Below are positions 34,199 through 42,860 of a DNA stretch of 61,047 bases, one piece after another. A program made the translations under genes and the position numbers. Under the pieces are notes generated by a model that saw only the letters and a list, made by a program, of their open reading frames with translations, did not search any database and was not told the origin of the DNA. The DNA is from Paraglaciecola mesophila KMM 241. Its GTDB lineage: Bacteria; Pseudomonadota; Gammaproteobacteria; Enterobacterales; Alteromonadaceae. Location of the stretch: contig NZ_BAEP01000055.1 in assembly GCF_000315015.1 (NCBI RefSeq), positions 1-61,047 of the forward strand, written 5' to 3'. Within the stretch, counting starts at the first letter, position 1. The number at the start of each line of letters is the position of its first letter.

Positions 34199-36121
34199 AT
34201 GACTGATGAAAAAGATATTAACGACAATAGAAATGACAACAAAAGCGTCAATCAAAATGAAAGTGCACCGGAAAAAATCAAAGAAGGTGTCACACGACGT
34301 GATGTATTAAGAGCTGGGGCATATACCGCTGCCGCTTTAGCTGCGCCATTTATTGTCAATACTGGCGCGAGAGTTGAAGCCTCTGCAAGTGAGCCGGTAC
34401 ACAAAGCTGACTTGATAGTGATAGGCAGCGGTTTTGCTGGCACCTTTGCCGCGCTAGAAGCACGCAAACAAGGGCTAAGTGTTGTGATGGTCGACAAAGG
34501 CGTGGTGGGCTGGTCAGGCATGTCACCATGGGCATCTGACAGTCGTCCCTTCGACCCTGACATTTATGACAGAGAAGAATGGCAACAAAACATGGCCATG
34601 AACACCGAATATGTTAACGACCGCAAATGGTTGGACATATTCATGGACGAGTCCTTGGACATATTCAACACTTTGCATGAAATGGGGGCTCACAACACGC
34701 GCCCATTTGAGCGTGGCTCAGTAGTGTTTCGTCAGGAATTGGAAGATGCAGGCGTATCACTTGTAGAGCGCACCATGATAACTAGCCTACTGCAAGACGA
34801 TAGCGGCAAAGTGTGTGGTGCTGTAGGTTTCACTTACGACGACACAGCTGAACCGTCCAAAGCTGTAGTGCTAAGGGCTGACGCAGTTCTGTTATGCACA
34901 GGGGCGGGCTCGTATAAAAGCCCGGGTTTCCCTATTTGGGGGCAAACGTTTGATGGTGATGCTCTCGCATTTAATGTTGGGGCCAAAATAGTCGGTAAAG
35001 AGTACAACGATACACACCCTACATTTGCTTTCGCACCTGCTGCTGCCTATGAAGGCTGGCGCTGGGCACAAAGTGTTAAAGGTGCGTACGTAATGGTAGG
35101 CCCCCCAGATAAGCTGGACGGGGGCTTGACCTTGGGGAATGCGTTAGGCGTCTATCAAAATGGGGTAAATCGCCAACTAGGTATGGGACCAGGTGGCGAG
35201 CCACCTCCACCGAAAGGCGAGGAAAGACCCGAGTCGCCGATGGTAAAAGACAACCGCAAATATTTAGGAAAAGGCTATTTAACGCAGCCAGATTTGATCT
35301 TAGATTTGGGCGGGCCACCTGAAGGTGCAGGCGAAGATGCGGGCTTTGGTCACCGAGTTGGCGGGGCTACCGCAGGCATGGGCGTACATAAAAGTGAAGG
35401 GGTGTTTTGTTCCGATTACAGCGGAGCGGCAGATGGGGTTGAAGGTTTATATGCTGCTGGTGATGCTTTGGGTTCAATGTTGTGCGGTTCGTTATATCCA
35501 GGGAGAGGGTTTTCATCTTACGGCTCTGCTATTCAAGGGCGTATTGCTGCCAGAAATGCAGTGAAATACGTAAAGTCTGTGGCGACACGTCCGAAAATCA
35601 GCCAGCAACAAATCGAAGCCAAGTTGGCTGAAATGTGGGCTCCGCGGAATGTCGAGCAAGGCTACAGCCCAGAGTGGATAACTGCGACATTGCAAAATAC
35701 CATGACCCCGATACACATTTTGTATATCAAAGAACCGCGTAGGTTAGATGGCGCGTTGGCTTCAATCGAATTTTTACGTACCCAATGTATACCCAAAATG
35801 ATTGCCAGAGATGGCCACGAACTGCGTATGGCGCACGAGGTCAAAAGTATGTTGTTGAATGCGGAAATGAAATTGCGCTCTGGTTTATTTAGAGAGGAAA
35901 GCCGTGGTACGCACTTTCGAGAAGATTTTCCGGCTAGGAATGATAACGAGTGGCATTGCTGGGTGACGGTACAAAAACAAAAAGATGGAATGTTGATGGG
36001 CAAGCACATGTTGCCTGAGTCGTGGAAGCCGGACAAGAGCAAAACCTACCGGGAAAACTATCCTCGGGAGTTCCCAGGGGAAATAGATTTTCTAACGAAT
36101 AATCCACAGTTTACGCTCTGA
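34199..36121 (+). CDS. Tat-exported FAD-dependent oxidoreductase (fumarate reductase/AprA-like)
   Basis: A 640-residue flavoprotein. A twin-arginine signal (TRRDVLRAGAYTAAALAAPF, residues 32-51) predicts folded export to the periplasm. The FAD Rossmann motif IGSGFAGTFAALEARKQG starts at residue 75, and later segments (GWSGMSPWASDS, YAAGDALGSMLCGSLYPGRG) follow the succinate dehydrogenase/fumarate reductase/adenylylsulfate reductase alpha-subunit pattern. There is no cytochrome or FMN-binding domain fused. The next gene encodes a 2[4Fe-4S] ferredoxin, as in aprA-aprB pairs. The substrate is unknown; it is probably not sulfate reduction, since the export signal and neighbours differ. Confidence 0.9.
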   Translation: MTDEKDINDNRNDNKSVNQNESAPEKIKEGVTRRDVLRAGAYTAAALAAPFIVNTGARVEASASEPVHKADLIVIGSGFAGTFAALEARKQGLSVVMVDKGVVGWSGMSPWASDSRPFDPDIYDREEWQQNMAMNTEYVNDRKWLDIFMDESLDIFNTLHEMGAHNTRPFERGSVVFRQELEDAGVSLVERTMITSLLQDDSGKVCGAVGFTYDDTAEPSKAVVLRADAVLLCTGAGSYKSPGFPIWGQTFDGDALAFNVGAKIVGKEYNDTHPTFAFAPAAAYEGWRWAQSVKGAYVMVGPPDKLDGGLTLGNALGVYQNGVNRQLGMGPGGEPPPPKGEERPESPMVKDNRKYLGKGYLTQPDLILDLGGPPEGAGEDAGFGHRVGGATAGMGVHKSEGVFCSDYSGAADGVEGLYAAGDALGSMLCGSLYPGRGFSSYGSAIQGRIAARNAVKYVKSVATRPKISQQQIEAKLAEMWAPRNVEQGYSPEWITATLQNTMTPIHILYIKEPRRLDGALASIEFLRTQCIPKMIARDGHELRMAHEVKSMLLNAEMKLRSGLFREESRGTHFREDFPARNDNEWHCWVTVQKQKDGMLMGKHMLPESWKPDKSKTYRENYPREFPGEIDFLTNNPQFTL

Positions 36122-36181
36122 TAATAGCGAACGATAAATAAATACATTAACCGTAAAACAATACAAAAGAGGTGTGATGTT

Positions 36182-36397
36182 ATGCCAATTGAAAAAATAC
36201 ATGGCTGTATAGGTTGTGAAAAATGCGTGCAAGCGTGCCCAACTGATGTGATCAGGATGAATCCTGAATCGGGTCAGGCATTTATTGCTTACCAGCAAGA
36301 TTGCCAAATTTGTCATTTGTGTCGCTTAAGTTGCCCGGTGGATGCCATTACGTTAACGCCAGACAAGGCGATGCTACCCACCACATCCTGGGGCTAA
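36182..36397 (+). CDS. 2[4Fe-4S] ferredoxin, partner of the exported flavoprotein
   Basis: A 71-residue ferredoxin with two complete CxxCxxCxxxCP motifs: C9, C12, C15, C19 and C41, C44, C47, C51. It has no signal peptide. If it works with the Tat-exported flavoprotein it would have to be carried across with it, as happens for some iron-sulfur subunits; otherwise it serves a cytoplasmic partner. Size and motif spacing resemble AprB without its C-terminal tail. It lies 60 bp after the flavoprotein stop, with GAGGTG upstream. Confidence 0.92.
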   Translation: MPIEKIHGCIGCEKCVQACPTDVIRMNPESGQAFIAYQQDCQICHLCRLSCPVDAITLTPDKAMLPTTSWG

Positions 36398-36414
36398 TCA
36401 TAAGGAATTTTTTA

Positions 36415-36606
36415 ATGCACATTTATCCATTTCGTAGGTACATTAGACAAGTGAATCGAGCGCTTGTAGTCATGATGGTCGTGTTTGCTAATACGGCGTG
36501 TGATATTGCTCCCCAAGGCATTAAGTTTAGACCACCACAAGCGACACCCTCTCAAACCTGCGCAGGCAGCACATGTACAGAGTCGACAAGTGAAAAAGAG
36601 CATTAA
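36415..36606 (+). CDS. small lipoprotein (63 residues)
   Basis: A short exported protein: a basic N-terminus (MHIYPFRRYIRQVNR), a hydrophobic stretch and a lipobox-like ANTAC, so the mature lipoprotein would begin at Cys 29. The mature part has about 35 residues, with two further cysteines close together (QTCAGSTC). TAAGGA lies 9-10 bases before the ATG. It begins 17 bp after the ferredoxin stop and overlaps the IclR gene start by 17 bp, so it is within the operon. A role as a tether or redox accessory of the periplasmic flavoprotein is a guess. Confidence 0.65.
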   Translation: MHIYPFRRYIRQVNRALVVMMVVFANTACDIAPQGIKFRPPQATPSQTCAGSTCTESTSEKEH

Positions 36607-37405
36607 GAAAGATAAATTAAATGCCATCGAGAAGTCGTTAGAGATCCTCATAACCTTTACCAACACCAATCATGAGTTGAGTACTGGGGAGATTAGTAAG
36701 CTAACGGGGTTTCATAAAGCCACGACATCGCGGATTTTATCGACCTTGGTGGAATACGGTCTGTTTGCTCATAATGACGAGAGCAGAAAGTATTCCCTAG
36801 GGCCTTTAGCGTACCGACTTGGCGTATCGCGGGTAAGTCAGTCTATTCAACATTTCGTCGAGGTTTCATCCCCCTATATTGATAGGTTACGAGACAGCAC
36901 CAATGAGTCTATTTCCCTTGAAGTGTGGAGTGGAACAGGCACGATAGCCTGTTATTTTGCTGAAAGCAGAGATCCTTTAAGGGTGTCTATGGCTCAAGCT
37001 GAAATATTGCCACTGCATGCTCCAGCAGGCGCGAAAGCCATCTTATCTTTTATGCATTGTGAGCAAGTCATCAAAATGCTCGATTATGAATTTGAAGCCT
37101 TGACCGAAAATACGTTGACCTCAAAAAGTGAATTGCTTAAGCGCTTAGAGGCGTTTAATCGCCAAGGCTATGCCACTGATAACCAAGAATTACACCTCGG
37201 TATTTACGCTATTGGGGTGCCAGTTTTCGACCGTTTAAGCAAACCTGTTGCCGCCGTATGTATGGTGATGCCTGCAACACGTATGACACCAGAGAAAGAA
37301 GCTGAAGCAGTGAAGAGCTTAAAACGCACAGCAAACGGGATTTCAACAGAGTTAAAAAGCTTACCCAGCGCGTCATTTCGATTTGACCCTATGCAAAGAA
37401 ACTGA
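36590..37405 (+). CDS. IclR-family transcriptional regulator
   Basis: A 271-residue regulator. The N-terminal helix-turn-helix (AIEKSLEILITFTNTNHELS, then GEISKLTGFHKATTSRILST) is followed by an IclR effector domain with LHAPAGAKAILSFM and YAIGVPVFDRLSKPVAAVCM. IclR proteins control catabolic genes for aromatic and other carbon compounds. I set the start at the GTG at 36590, in front of the first conserved residues. The open frame continues 35 codons upstream inside the lipoprotein gene, which looks non-coding for IclR. It probably regulates this cluster. The MFS gene starts 13 bp after its stop. Confidence 0.88.
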   Translation: MKKSIKKDKLNAIEKSLEILITFTNTNHELSTGEISKLTGFHKATTSRILSTLVEYGLFAHNDESRKYSLGPLAYRLGVSRVSQSIQHFVEVSSPYIDRLRDSTNESISLEVWSGTGTIACYFAESRDPLRVSMAQAEILPLHAPAGAKAILSFMHCEQVIKMLDYEFEALTENTLTSKSELLKRLEAFNRQGYATDNQELHLGIYAIGVPVFDRLSKPVAAVCMVMPATRMTPEKEAEAVKSLKRTANGISTELKSLPSASFRFDPMQRN

Positions 37406-37418
37406 GTGGACATAAATT

Positions 37419-38600
37419 ATGACCACTAGGCATATTGCCGATGTAGCTGCCTTTTCATCACGAGGGGCGCTGGCTGCGATGATATCTTGTCATGTTGCGG
37501 GCTTGTTCTTCTTGCCCATGATGCCCTTAGTGATGGGGGCGTTTGTGAACGATTTTTCAGTGCAGGCGCTTTCACTAGGCAGTGTTGCCTCAGCTCAACT
37601 CACCACAACTGCCCTAGGGGCGTTTTCTTTTACCATTATAGGGTCGCGAACCAGTTGTCGGCGGATCGTACTGGCAGCGATTGCCTGCGAATTGTTGCTT
37701 AATGCTGCCACCCTAATCTCGTCTTCCTTCACAGAGCTTATCGTGCTTCGGGGAGCTTCAGGATTTGCTCAAGGCCATTTGTTAGCGGCCGCTGGCGCAT
37801 GTGCAGCTTTAAGTCGTAGAACAGAAAAAACCTTTGCTTTGTATAACGCCACGCTTGCCACTTTTGCCGTGGTTTTCCTTTTCGTGGGGGCGCTGGTGGT
37901 CCCACTGTTCGGTCATGCTGGGGTGTTTGCTTTGTTTGTTGTGGTGGACGTGCTGGCGCTAGCCTTCATTTACTTTGGCTTGCCTGATTTTACTCTGCAC
38001 GCTAGGCAGGCATCTTCTTCCGTGCGCGCCACGCCATTCACGCGATCGGGGGGGCATGCATTCATTGCGCTTATATTCTTTGGTGTGGCATTGTCGGGTA
38101 CGCAAACGTTCATAGAGCGTTTGGGATATTGGCATGGAGCAGCTTTAGATGTGGTCGCAACATCCTTAGGGTGGGGGTGGTGCTTAGCCATTGTTGCGCC
38201 ATTTATGTTGATTTGGTTAATGGGCCGCTGCAAAGACAATTTGGTCTTATTGTTGCCCGCCTACGCCCTGATTGCAGGGTTAGCTATAATGCTTTCACTT
38301 GCGCAGACTACAGTTGTTTACCTCTTGGCTGTAGCCTTATTTACACCGCTTATTATGTTTATTGAGCCGCTGCAGTTCGGCGTGTTGGGGCAGCTCGATG
38401 ATACCGGTAGGCTGGCAGCTTTAGGTCCTGGGGCTATCTCAATTGGATCTGGTCTAGGGCCACTCACTATTAGCACAGTGGTAAATGCTTTCGGCTTGCT
38501 CAGTGTAGGGATAACAGCTGGCTGTTTGCTGGTGCTCTCATTGCTATTTTTATATCCTGTATGTACTAAAGCAAACGAAAAAGCACTTCAAAAACAATGA
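37419..38600 (+). CDS. MFS transporter
   Basis: A 393-residue, 12-span major-facilitator protein with no clear substrate signature. Span 1-2 and loop residues (SRTSCRRIVLAAIACELLLN) fit the MFS A-motif region only loosely. It belongs to the same operon as the IclR gene, with a 13-bp gap, and precedes the sulfatase gene by 165 bp. It probably carries the cluster's product or substrate across the inner membrane, which is inference. Confidence 0.85.
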   Translation: MTTRHIADVAAFSSRGALAAMISCHVAGLFFLPMMPLVMGAFVNDFSVQALSLGSVASAQLTTTALGAFSFTIIGSRTSCRRIVLAAIACELLLNAATLISSSFTELIVLRGASGFAQGHLLAAAGACAALSRRTEKTFALYNATLATFAVVFLFVGALVVPLFGHAGVFALFVVVDVLALAFIYFGLPDFTLHARQASSSVRATPFTRSGGHAFIALIFFGVALSGTQTFIERLGYWHGAALDVVATSLGWGWCLAIVAPFMLIWLMGRCKDNLVLLLPAYALIAGLAIMLSLAQTTVVYLLAVALFTPLIMFIEPLQFGVLGQLDDTGRLAALGPGAISIGSGLGPLTISTVVNAFGLLSVGITAGCLLVLSLLFLYPVCTKANEKALQKQ

Positions 38601-38765
38601 GTCACTCATTCAAATGAGTACTTATCCTTATCTTATCTTCTATTTAGTATTTCTGTTTTGCATTACGAAACAACTGTATTGCCAAAAGTGCCGAACAGCG
38701 TACTGTTTACATAATTGCAACATTTACGGCGGGCTAACCTGCTATCTATTACGAGGTAATTATTT

Positions 38766-40529
38766 GTGAATAGCTCCACTTTAACGCGTTCTGCTGCCAC
38801 TAAGTTGCTTAAGGCTCTTGTACTAACCGCTGCAGCTTGCTCAACGGCTGGTTTTTGTAATGAATATAAGGCACAAGTACTAAATCAGGTGAGCGAAAAC
38901 AAACCAAATATTTTGTTGATTGTAGCGGACGATTTGGGGTACTCGGATATTGGAAGCTTTGGGGGGGAAATAGCGACCCCAAATCTAGATGAATTGGCGA
39001 GTGATGGTGGCAGCAAATTAACCAACTTCCACGTTGCACCTACCTGCTCGCCTACGCGCTCAATGCTGATGTCTGGTACCTATAACCACTTGGCTGGCTT
39101 AGGCGCTATGGCTGAGTGGGTCGCCGATAATCAGCGAGACAAGCCTGGCTACGAAGGTTACTTGAACGATCGCGTCGCCCCCTTACCAGCGCTACTTAAA
39201 GATGCTGGTTATCGCACGTTTATGGCCGGTAAATGGCACCTCGGGATGTTAGATGGTCAAGGGCCTGATAGTCACGGCTTTGATGATTCGTTCGCTATGT
39301 TGCCGGGGGCTGGTGATCATTACTCTGATCGAGGCTTGTTTCCCTTTATGGCTAAAACGCCTTATCGGGAAAATGGTAAACCGGTGACATTACCTGAAAA
39401 CTTTTACTCCACACGCTTTTACAGCGATAAAGCGATTCAATATATCGATTCTGTCATCAAAACGAAAGACCAACCCTTTTTTGGTTATCTTGCATACACC
39501 GCGCCCCACTGGCCATTGCAGGTAGATAAGAAATACAGCGATAAATACAAGGGCAAGTATTCAGGTGGTTATGAGCAAATCAAAGCAACGAGGCTAACAA
39601 AGTTAGCGGATTTGGGTCTTATTCATGAGCACGCTACGCATAGTGCAGGCAGCGGCTGCTATCCGCAGTGGCAGCAACTGTCGCCTGAAGAACAAGCGAA
39701 ACAAGCCCGTATGATGGAAATTTACGCAGGTATGGTGGATGCGCTAGATGAAAACATCGGTAGGGTGGTCCAGCATTTAAAAGATATAGGGCAGTATGAT
39801 AATACCTTGATTGTTTTCATCTCTGATAATGGCGCTGACGCCCGCCCTGAAAGAGGCCTAGCAGAGGAAGCAAAGTACGTACAGGAAACGTTCGATAACA
39901 GTATGCAGAATATCGGCGCTGCCAATTCTTTTGTTTCTTATGGCGGAGCGTGGGCTCAGGTCAGTAATACCCCTTTTAGTCTACACAAAGGCATGGTGAC
40001 TGAAGGCGGTATTCGCGTACCTGCCATTATTCATCTTCCGAATTCTCAAGCGCATGAGAAGGCCCAGACATTAACTGAGTTCGCATCAGTGATGGATTTA
40101 CTACCGACATTTTTAGACATAGCAGGTGCTGAATTACCCGGAACAGAATATAAAGGTCGAAAAATATTGCCTGTTGTTGGAAAATCGATTTTACCTTATT
40201 TACACGGCGAACAAGACTTTGTGCATAAAGACGAAGTATACGGGTTCAGTGTGCACGGCAGGCAAGGGCTACAGTATAATCAGTGGAAGCTAGTTAGACT
40301 GCCAGCGCCTTTCGGGCGGGGAAAGTGGCAATTGTTTAACCTTGATGAAGATTCAGGTGAAACTCATGACGTAGCGCTCGAAAACCCTAAAAAATTGCAA
40401 GAGATGGTCAGCCGTTGGGACACCTTCGCAGCCAGCACTGGAGTGATTATTTCAGACAAAAATGTAAGAACGCCGAAAGAATGCTTAATCGAGCAGGAAG
40501 ATACCTTGGCTAATCAACATCACGAGTAA
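38766..40529 (+). CDS. periplasmic arylsulfatase-family enzyme
   Basis: A 587-residue sulfatase of the formylglycine type. A signal peptide (about residues 1-31) is followed by NILLIVADDLGYSDIG, with metal ligands D55 and D56. The active-site motif CSPTR is at residues 94-98, where C94 is converted to formylglycine, and RTFMAGKWHLG supplies the catalytic lysine and histidine. A second metal site, FISDNGADARPE, follows. It hydrolyses a sulfate ester, aryl or alkyl. The start is GTG with CGAGG upstream. No formylglycine-generating enzyme gene is in the window. Its 3' end overlaps the convergent LysR gene by 20 bp. Confidence 0.94.
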   Translation: MNSSTLTRSAATKLLKALVLTAAACSTAGFCNEYKAQVLNQVSENKPNILLIVADDLGYSDIGSFGGEIATPNLDELASDGGSKLTNFHVAPTCSPTRSMLMSGTYNHLAGLGAMAEWVADNQRDKPGYEGYLNDRVAPLPALLKDAGYRTFMAGKWHLGMLDGQGPDSHGFDDSFAMLPGAGDHYSDRGLFPFMAKTPYRENGKPVTLPENFYSTRFYSDKAIQYIDSVIKTKDQPFFGYLAYTAPHWPLQVDKKYSDKYKGKYSGGYEQIKATRLTKLADLGLIHEHATHSAGSGCYPQWQQLSPEEQAKQARMMEIYAGMVDALDENIGRVVQHLKDIGQYDNTLIVFISDNGADARPERGLAEEAKYVQETFDNSMQNIGAANSFVSYGGAWAQVSNTPFSLHKGMVTEGGIRVPAIIHLPNSQAHEKAQTLTEFASVMDLLPTFLDIAGAELPGTEYKGRKILPVVGKSILPYLHGEQDFVHKDEVYGFSVHGRQGLQYNQWKLVRLPAPFGRGKWQLFNLDEDSGETHDVALENPKKLQEMVSRWDTFAASTGVIISDKNVRTPKECLIEQEDTLANQHHE

Positions 40530-41481
40530 GATTGACGCCTAGTGCATAAGCTAGCTCAGGTTTTTGTTGCAGTAGTCTTTGTTCCCATGGTGCGGGTTCG
40601 TTGTATTTTTGTCTCAAAAAATTTAAGAAGATGCGCGCTTTCATCGGCACAAATGAAGATTTTCGATAAAACGCACATAAGGTCGTTTTTTTGATGCGGT
40701 AGTCGGTAAGAACGGGAACAAAGCCTCCTGACTGAATTTCATTTTCGATATAAAACAGCGGCATCATGGCCAAGCATTCCCCCTTCATGACCGCAGAGCG
40801 TAGCAGGGTGATCGTATTTGAGGATATGACTGGAGTGAAAGGGATAGATTCATCGCCTTGACGGCCCTCAAAGTGCATCACAAAATCCGGGTGAATATAG
40901 CGATTGTGAGCCAGAATATGCTGCTGTAAAGCTTTGGGTGTGCTGGGTACGCCATGCCTTTCAATGTAATCAGGTGAGGCGACAATAAGCCTTCTTACTG
41001 GCGCTATATCAACTTTCTCAAGCACGCCGCTGTGGGGCATGTCAGTTTGAATACTCAAATCAAACCCTTCTTGTACTGGGTCACAGTAACGGTCATGTTG
41101 GCTTAAATCGATACGCAAATCAGGGTGTTGTTGGCGGAAATCACAAAGGTCATCGGCTAAATAGGCTTGGGTAAAAGAAGAGACACAACTTACGCTTAAC
41201 GTGCCGCTTAAGCTCCATTCTTGGGTGCTCACATCGGCTTTGGCCTGCGCCAAATCCGCCAGTATGTGAATGCTACGTTGATAGAATACATTTCCCCCTT
41301 CAGTGATGGATAATTGCCGGGTCGAGCGCTGAAATAATTGTAATTCTAATTGCGCTTCGAGTTGATTAATACGTTTAGTGATTGCAGATTTGGCACAATT
41401 CATTTGCCGCGCAGCTTCAGTAAAACTGCCTACTTCCGCCACTTTTACAAATGTACGCATACATTCAAGTTCATTCATCAT
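40510..41481 (-). CDS. LysR-family transcriptional regulator
   Basis: A 323-residue LysR regulator: an N-terminal winged helix (MRTFVKVAEVGSFTEAARQM, then SAITKRINQLEAQLELQLFQ) and a periplasmic-binding-like effector domain from about residue 90. I chose the ATG at 41481, with GGAAAC upstream; the next codon is also ATG. It is divergent from the GST gene 135 bp away, the usual layout for a LysR target, and convergent with the sulfatase gene. It probably controls the GST and perhaps the sulfatase cluster. Confidence 0.92.
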   Translation of the reverse strand: MMNELECMRTFVKVAEVGSFTEAARQMNCAKSAITKRINQLEAQLELQLFQRSTRQLSITEGGNVFYQRSIHILADLAQAKADVSTQEWSLSGTLSVSCVSSFTQAYLADDLCDFRQQHPDLRIDLSQHDRYCDPVQEGFDLSIQTDMPHSGVLEKVDIAPVRRLIVASPDYIERHGVPSTPKALQQHILAHNRYIHPDFVMHFEGRQGDESIPFTPVISSNTITLLRSAVMKGECLAMMPLFYIENEIQSGGFVPVLTDYRIKKTTLCAFYRKSSFVPMKARIFLNFLRQKYNEPAPWEQRLLQQKPELAYALGVNLTRDVD

Positions 41482-41615
41482 TGTTTCCAAATTGTGAATA
41501 AAGTGTATCTATTTCGCTATATTATCATCTTTATAGAGTTAAATTATAGTGCCTGACATCAACTGATACTGCTTTCGCGCAGTACGGAAATCACGATCAA
41601 TTATTGAGGTGTCCC

Positions 41616-42371
41616 ATGGGAATAGTTACTCCAACTAATAAAGCGGTACTCGAGCATAAAGGTCTACATCTTTATCACTCAGCTTTATCGAATTGTGCGA
41701 TGCGGGTGCGTATGACCCTCGAAGAAAAGAAGTTGCCTTGGACGAGTCATCATTTAGACATCACTAAAAAGGAACATATTACCCCAGAGTATTTTGGTAT
41801 TAATCCAAACGGTGTTGTACCGACCTTAGTGCATGATGGTGTGGTGATTATTGAGTCTGACGATATTATTGATTATATCGACCAAACATTTCCAGAGACG
41901 CCGCTTCATCCTGTCGCGGCAGAGGAGCTAGAAAGCATGTATTGGTGGATGAAATCTGCGGTGGAAATTCATGTGAAGGCGGTTAAAACCTTCATCTATT
42001 TTCATAAGATGCAGGGCAAAATGAAGCAAACAGATGAGCAGAAAGACGCTTATGAAAAATTGCAAACTAATGAGGAACTCATCGCCTTTCATAAAAATAC
42101 TGATAAAGGTTTTACGGCTGAACAAGCAAATGAAGCAGTGGCGATGTTAGATCATTTCTTTAAACTAGCGGATGGCATTTTGCAAAATCGCGATTGGTTG
42201 GTAGGAGAGCAATTTACCTTAGCAGATATTACCTGGGTGCCAATGCATTTCACCTTGGCGGGGGCAGACTATGACTTTTCGCGCTTTCCTGCTGTTCAAG
42301 CGTGGGCGAGTCGTTTACAAGAGCGAGAAAGCTTTAAAAAAGGTGTGCTTGACTGGTGCCCCACTTTTTAA
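41616..42371 (+). CDS. glutathione S-transferase family protein
   Basis: A 251-residue GST. The N-terminal thioredoxin-like domain begins LHLYHSALSNCAMRVRMTLEE with a Ser/Cys position for thiol activation, then NPNGVVPTLVHDGVVIIESDDI, the cis-proline and glutathione-gamma-glutamyl binding block. The helical C-terminal domain ends DWLVGEQFTLADITW...RFPAVQAWASRL. It resembles GSTs that work on aromatic ethers or haloaromatics as well as stress GSTs. The ATG at 41616 follows TTGAGGTG. It is divergent from the LysR gene and likely controlled by it. Confidence 0.9.
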   Translation: MGIVTPTNKAVLEHKGLHLYHSALSNCAMRVRMTLEEKKLPWTSHHLDITKKEHITPEYFGINPNGVVPTLVHDGVVIIESDDIIDYIDQTFPETPLHPVAAEELESMYWWMKSAVEIHVKAVKTFIYFHKMQGKMKQTDEQKDAYEKLQTNEELIAFHKNTDKGFTAEQANEAVAMLDHFFKLADGILQNRDWLVGEQFTLADITWVPMHFTLAGADYDFSRFPAVQAWASRLQERESFKKGVLDWCPTF

Positions 42372-42425
42372 AATGGTCAGGCCAATCGTTGCTAGATGAT
42401 CGCCAGTCAACATTAGCGTTATTTC

Positions 42426-42569
42426 ATGGTGATGACTAAATCAGCCCTTATTAAAGCGCTGGTTTTTTCGTTAATTTGCTGTGGGCTTTTTACTCGCGGA
42501 GGCTCTTTATCGGCTGAAGGCTCTCTACTAGCTGAAGGCTCTCTACTAGCTGAGGGCTCTCCCCCGTAA
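42426..42569 (+). CDS. possible 47-residue exported peptide with AEGSLL repeats
   Basis: A short open frame with a basic start, a hydrophobic segment (ALIKALVFSLICCGLF) and a tail made of three copies of the six-residue unit AEGSLL/AEGSPP, encoded by 18-bp DNA repeats. There is no strong ribosome binding site. The repeats may simply be intergenic DNA that happens to stay open. I list it because a signal-like N-terminus joined to an in-frame repeat is unusual. Confidence 0.25.
   Translation: MVMTKSALIKALVFSLICCGLFTRGGSLSAEGSLLAEGSLLAEGSPP
42501..42560. repeat. 18-bp tandem repeat, about 3.3 copies
   Basis: Units GGCTCTTTATCGGCTGAA (42501), GGCTCTCTACTAGCTGAA (42519) and GGCTCTCTACTAGCTGAG (42537), then a partial GGCTCT. 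The last two complete units differ at one base. Copy number could vary between strains. Confidence 0.9.
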
Positions 42570-42860
42570 AAGGCTATTATCAAGACTATGAGTGAAATCA
42601 GAGTGGGCTTGTGTCACTTCTACTTATGTATTTCCCATATCCCTCATATCCACAACCATCAACTACAATTTTTGCTCATTTAGGTGTTGCTCGATCTCTT
42701 TCAGCAGCGATTGCCCTTGGCTTTTAAAATTTACTGGAAATTGAATATGACATAACAGAATTTTCACAAAGTTTTACTTTGTTATGTTTACTATTCATTC
42801 TGTTTTTTGGCACTATATTTAGTCAAGCGTGCTGCATATTTAGATGGAACGAAGAATAGA

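Noticed and set aside
34199-36397. Flavoprotein and ferredoxin as adenylylsulfate reductase AprAB
   Set aside because: The Tat signal, the short ferredoxin without AprB tail, and lack of sat, qmo or dsr genes argue against sulfate or sulfite metabolism of that kind.
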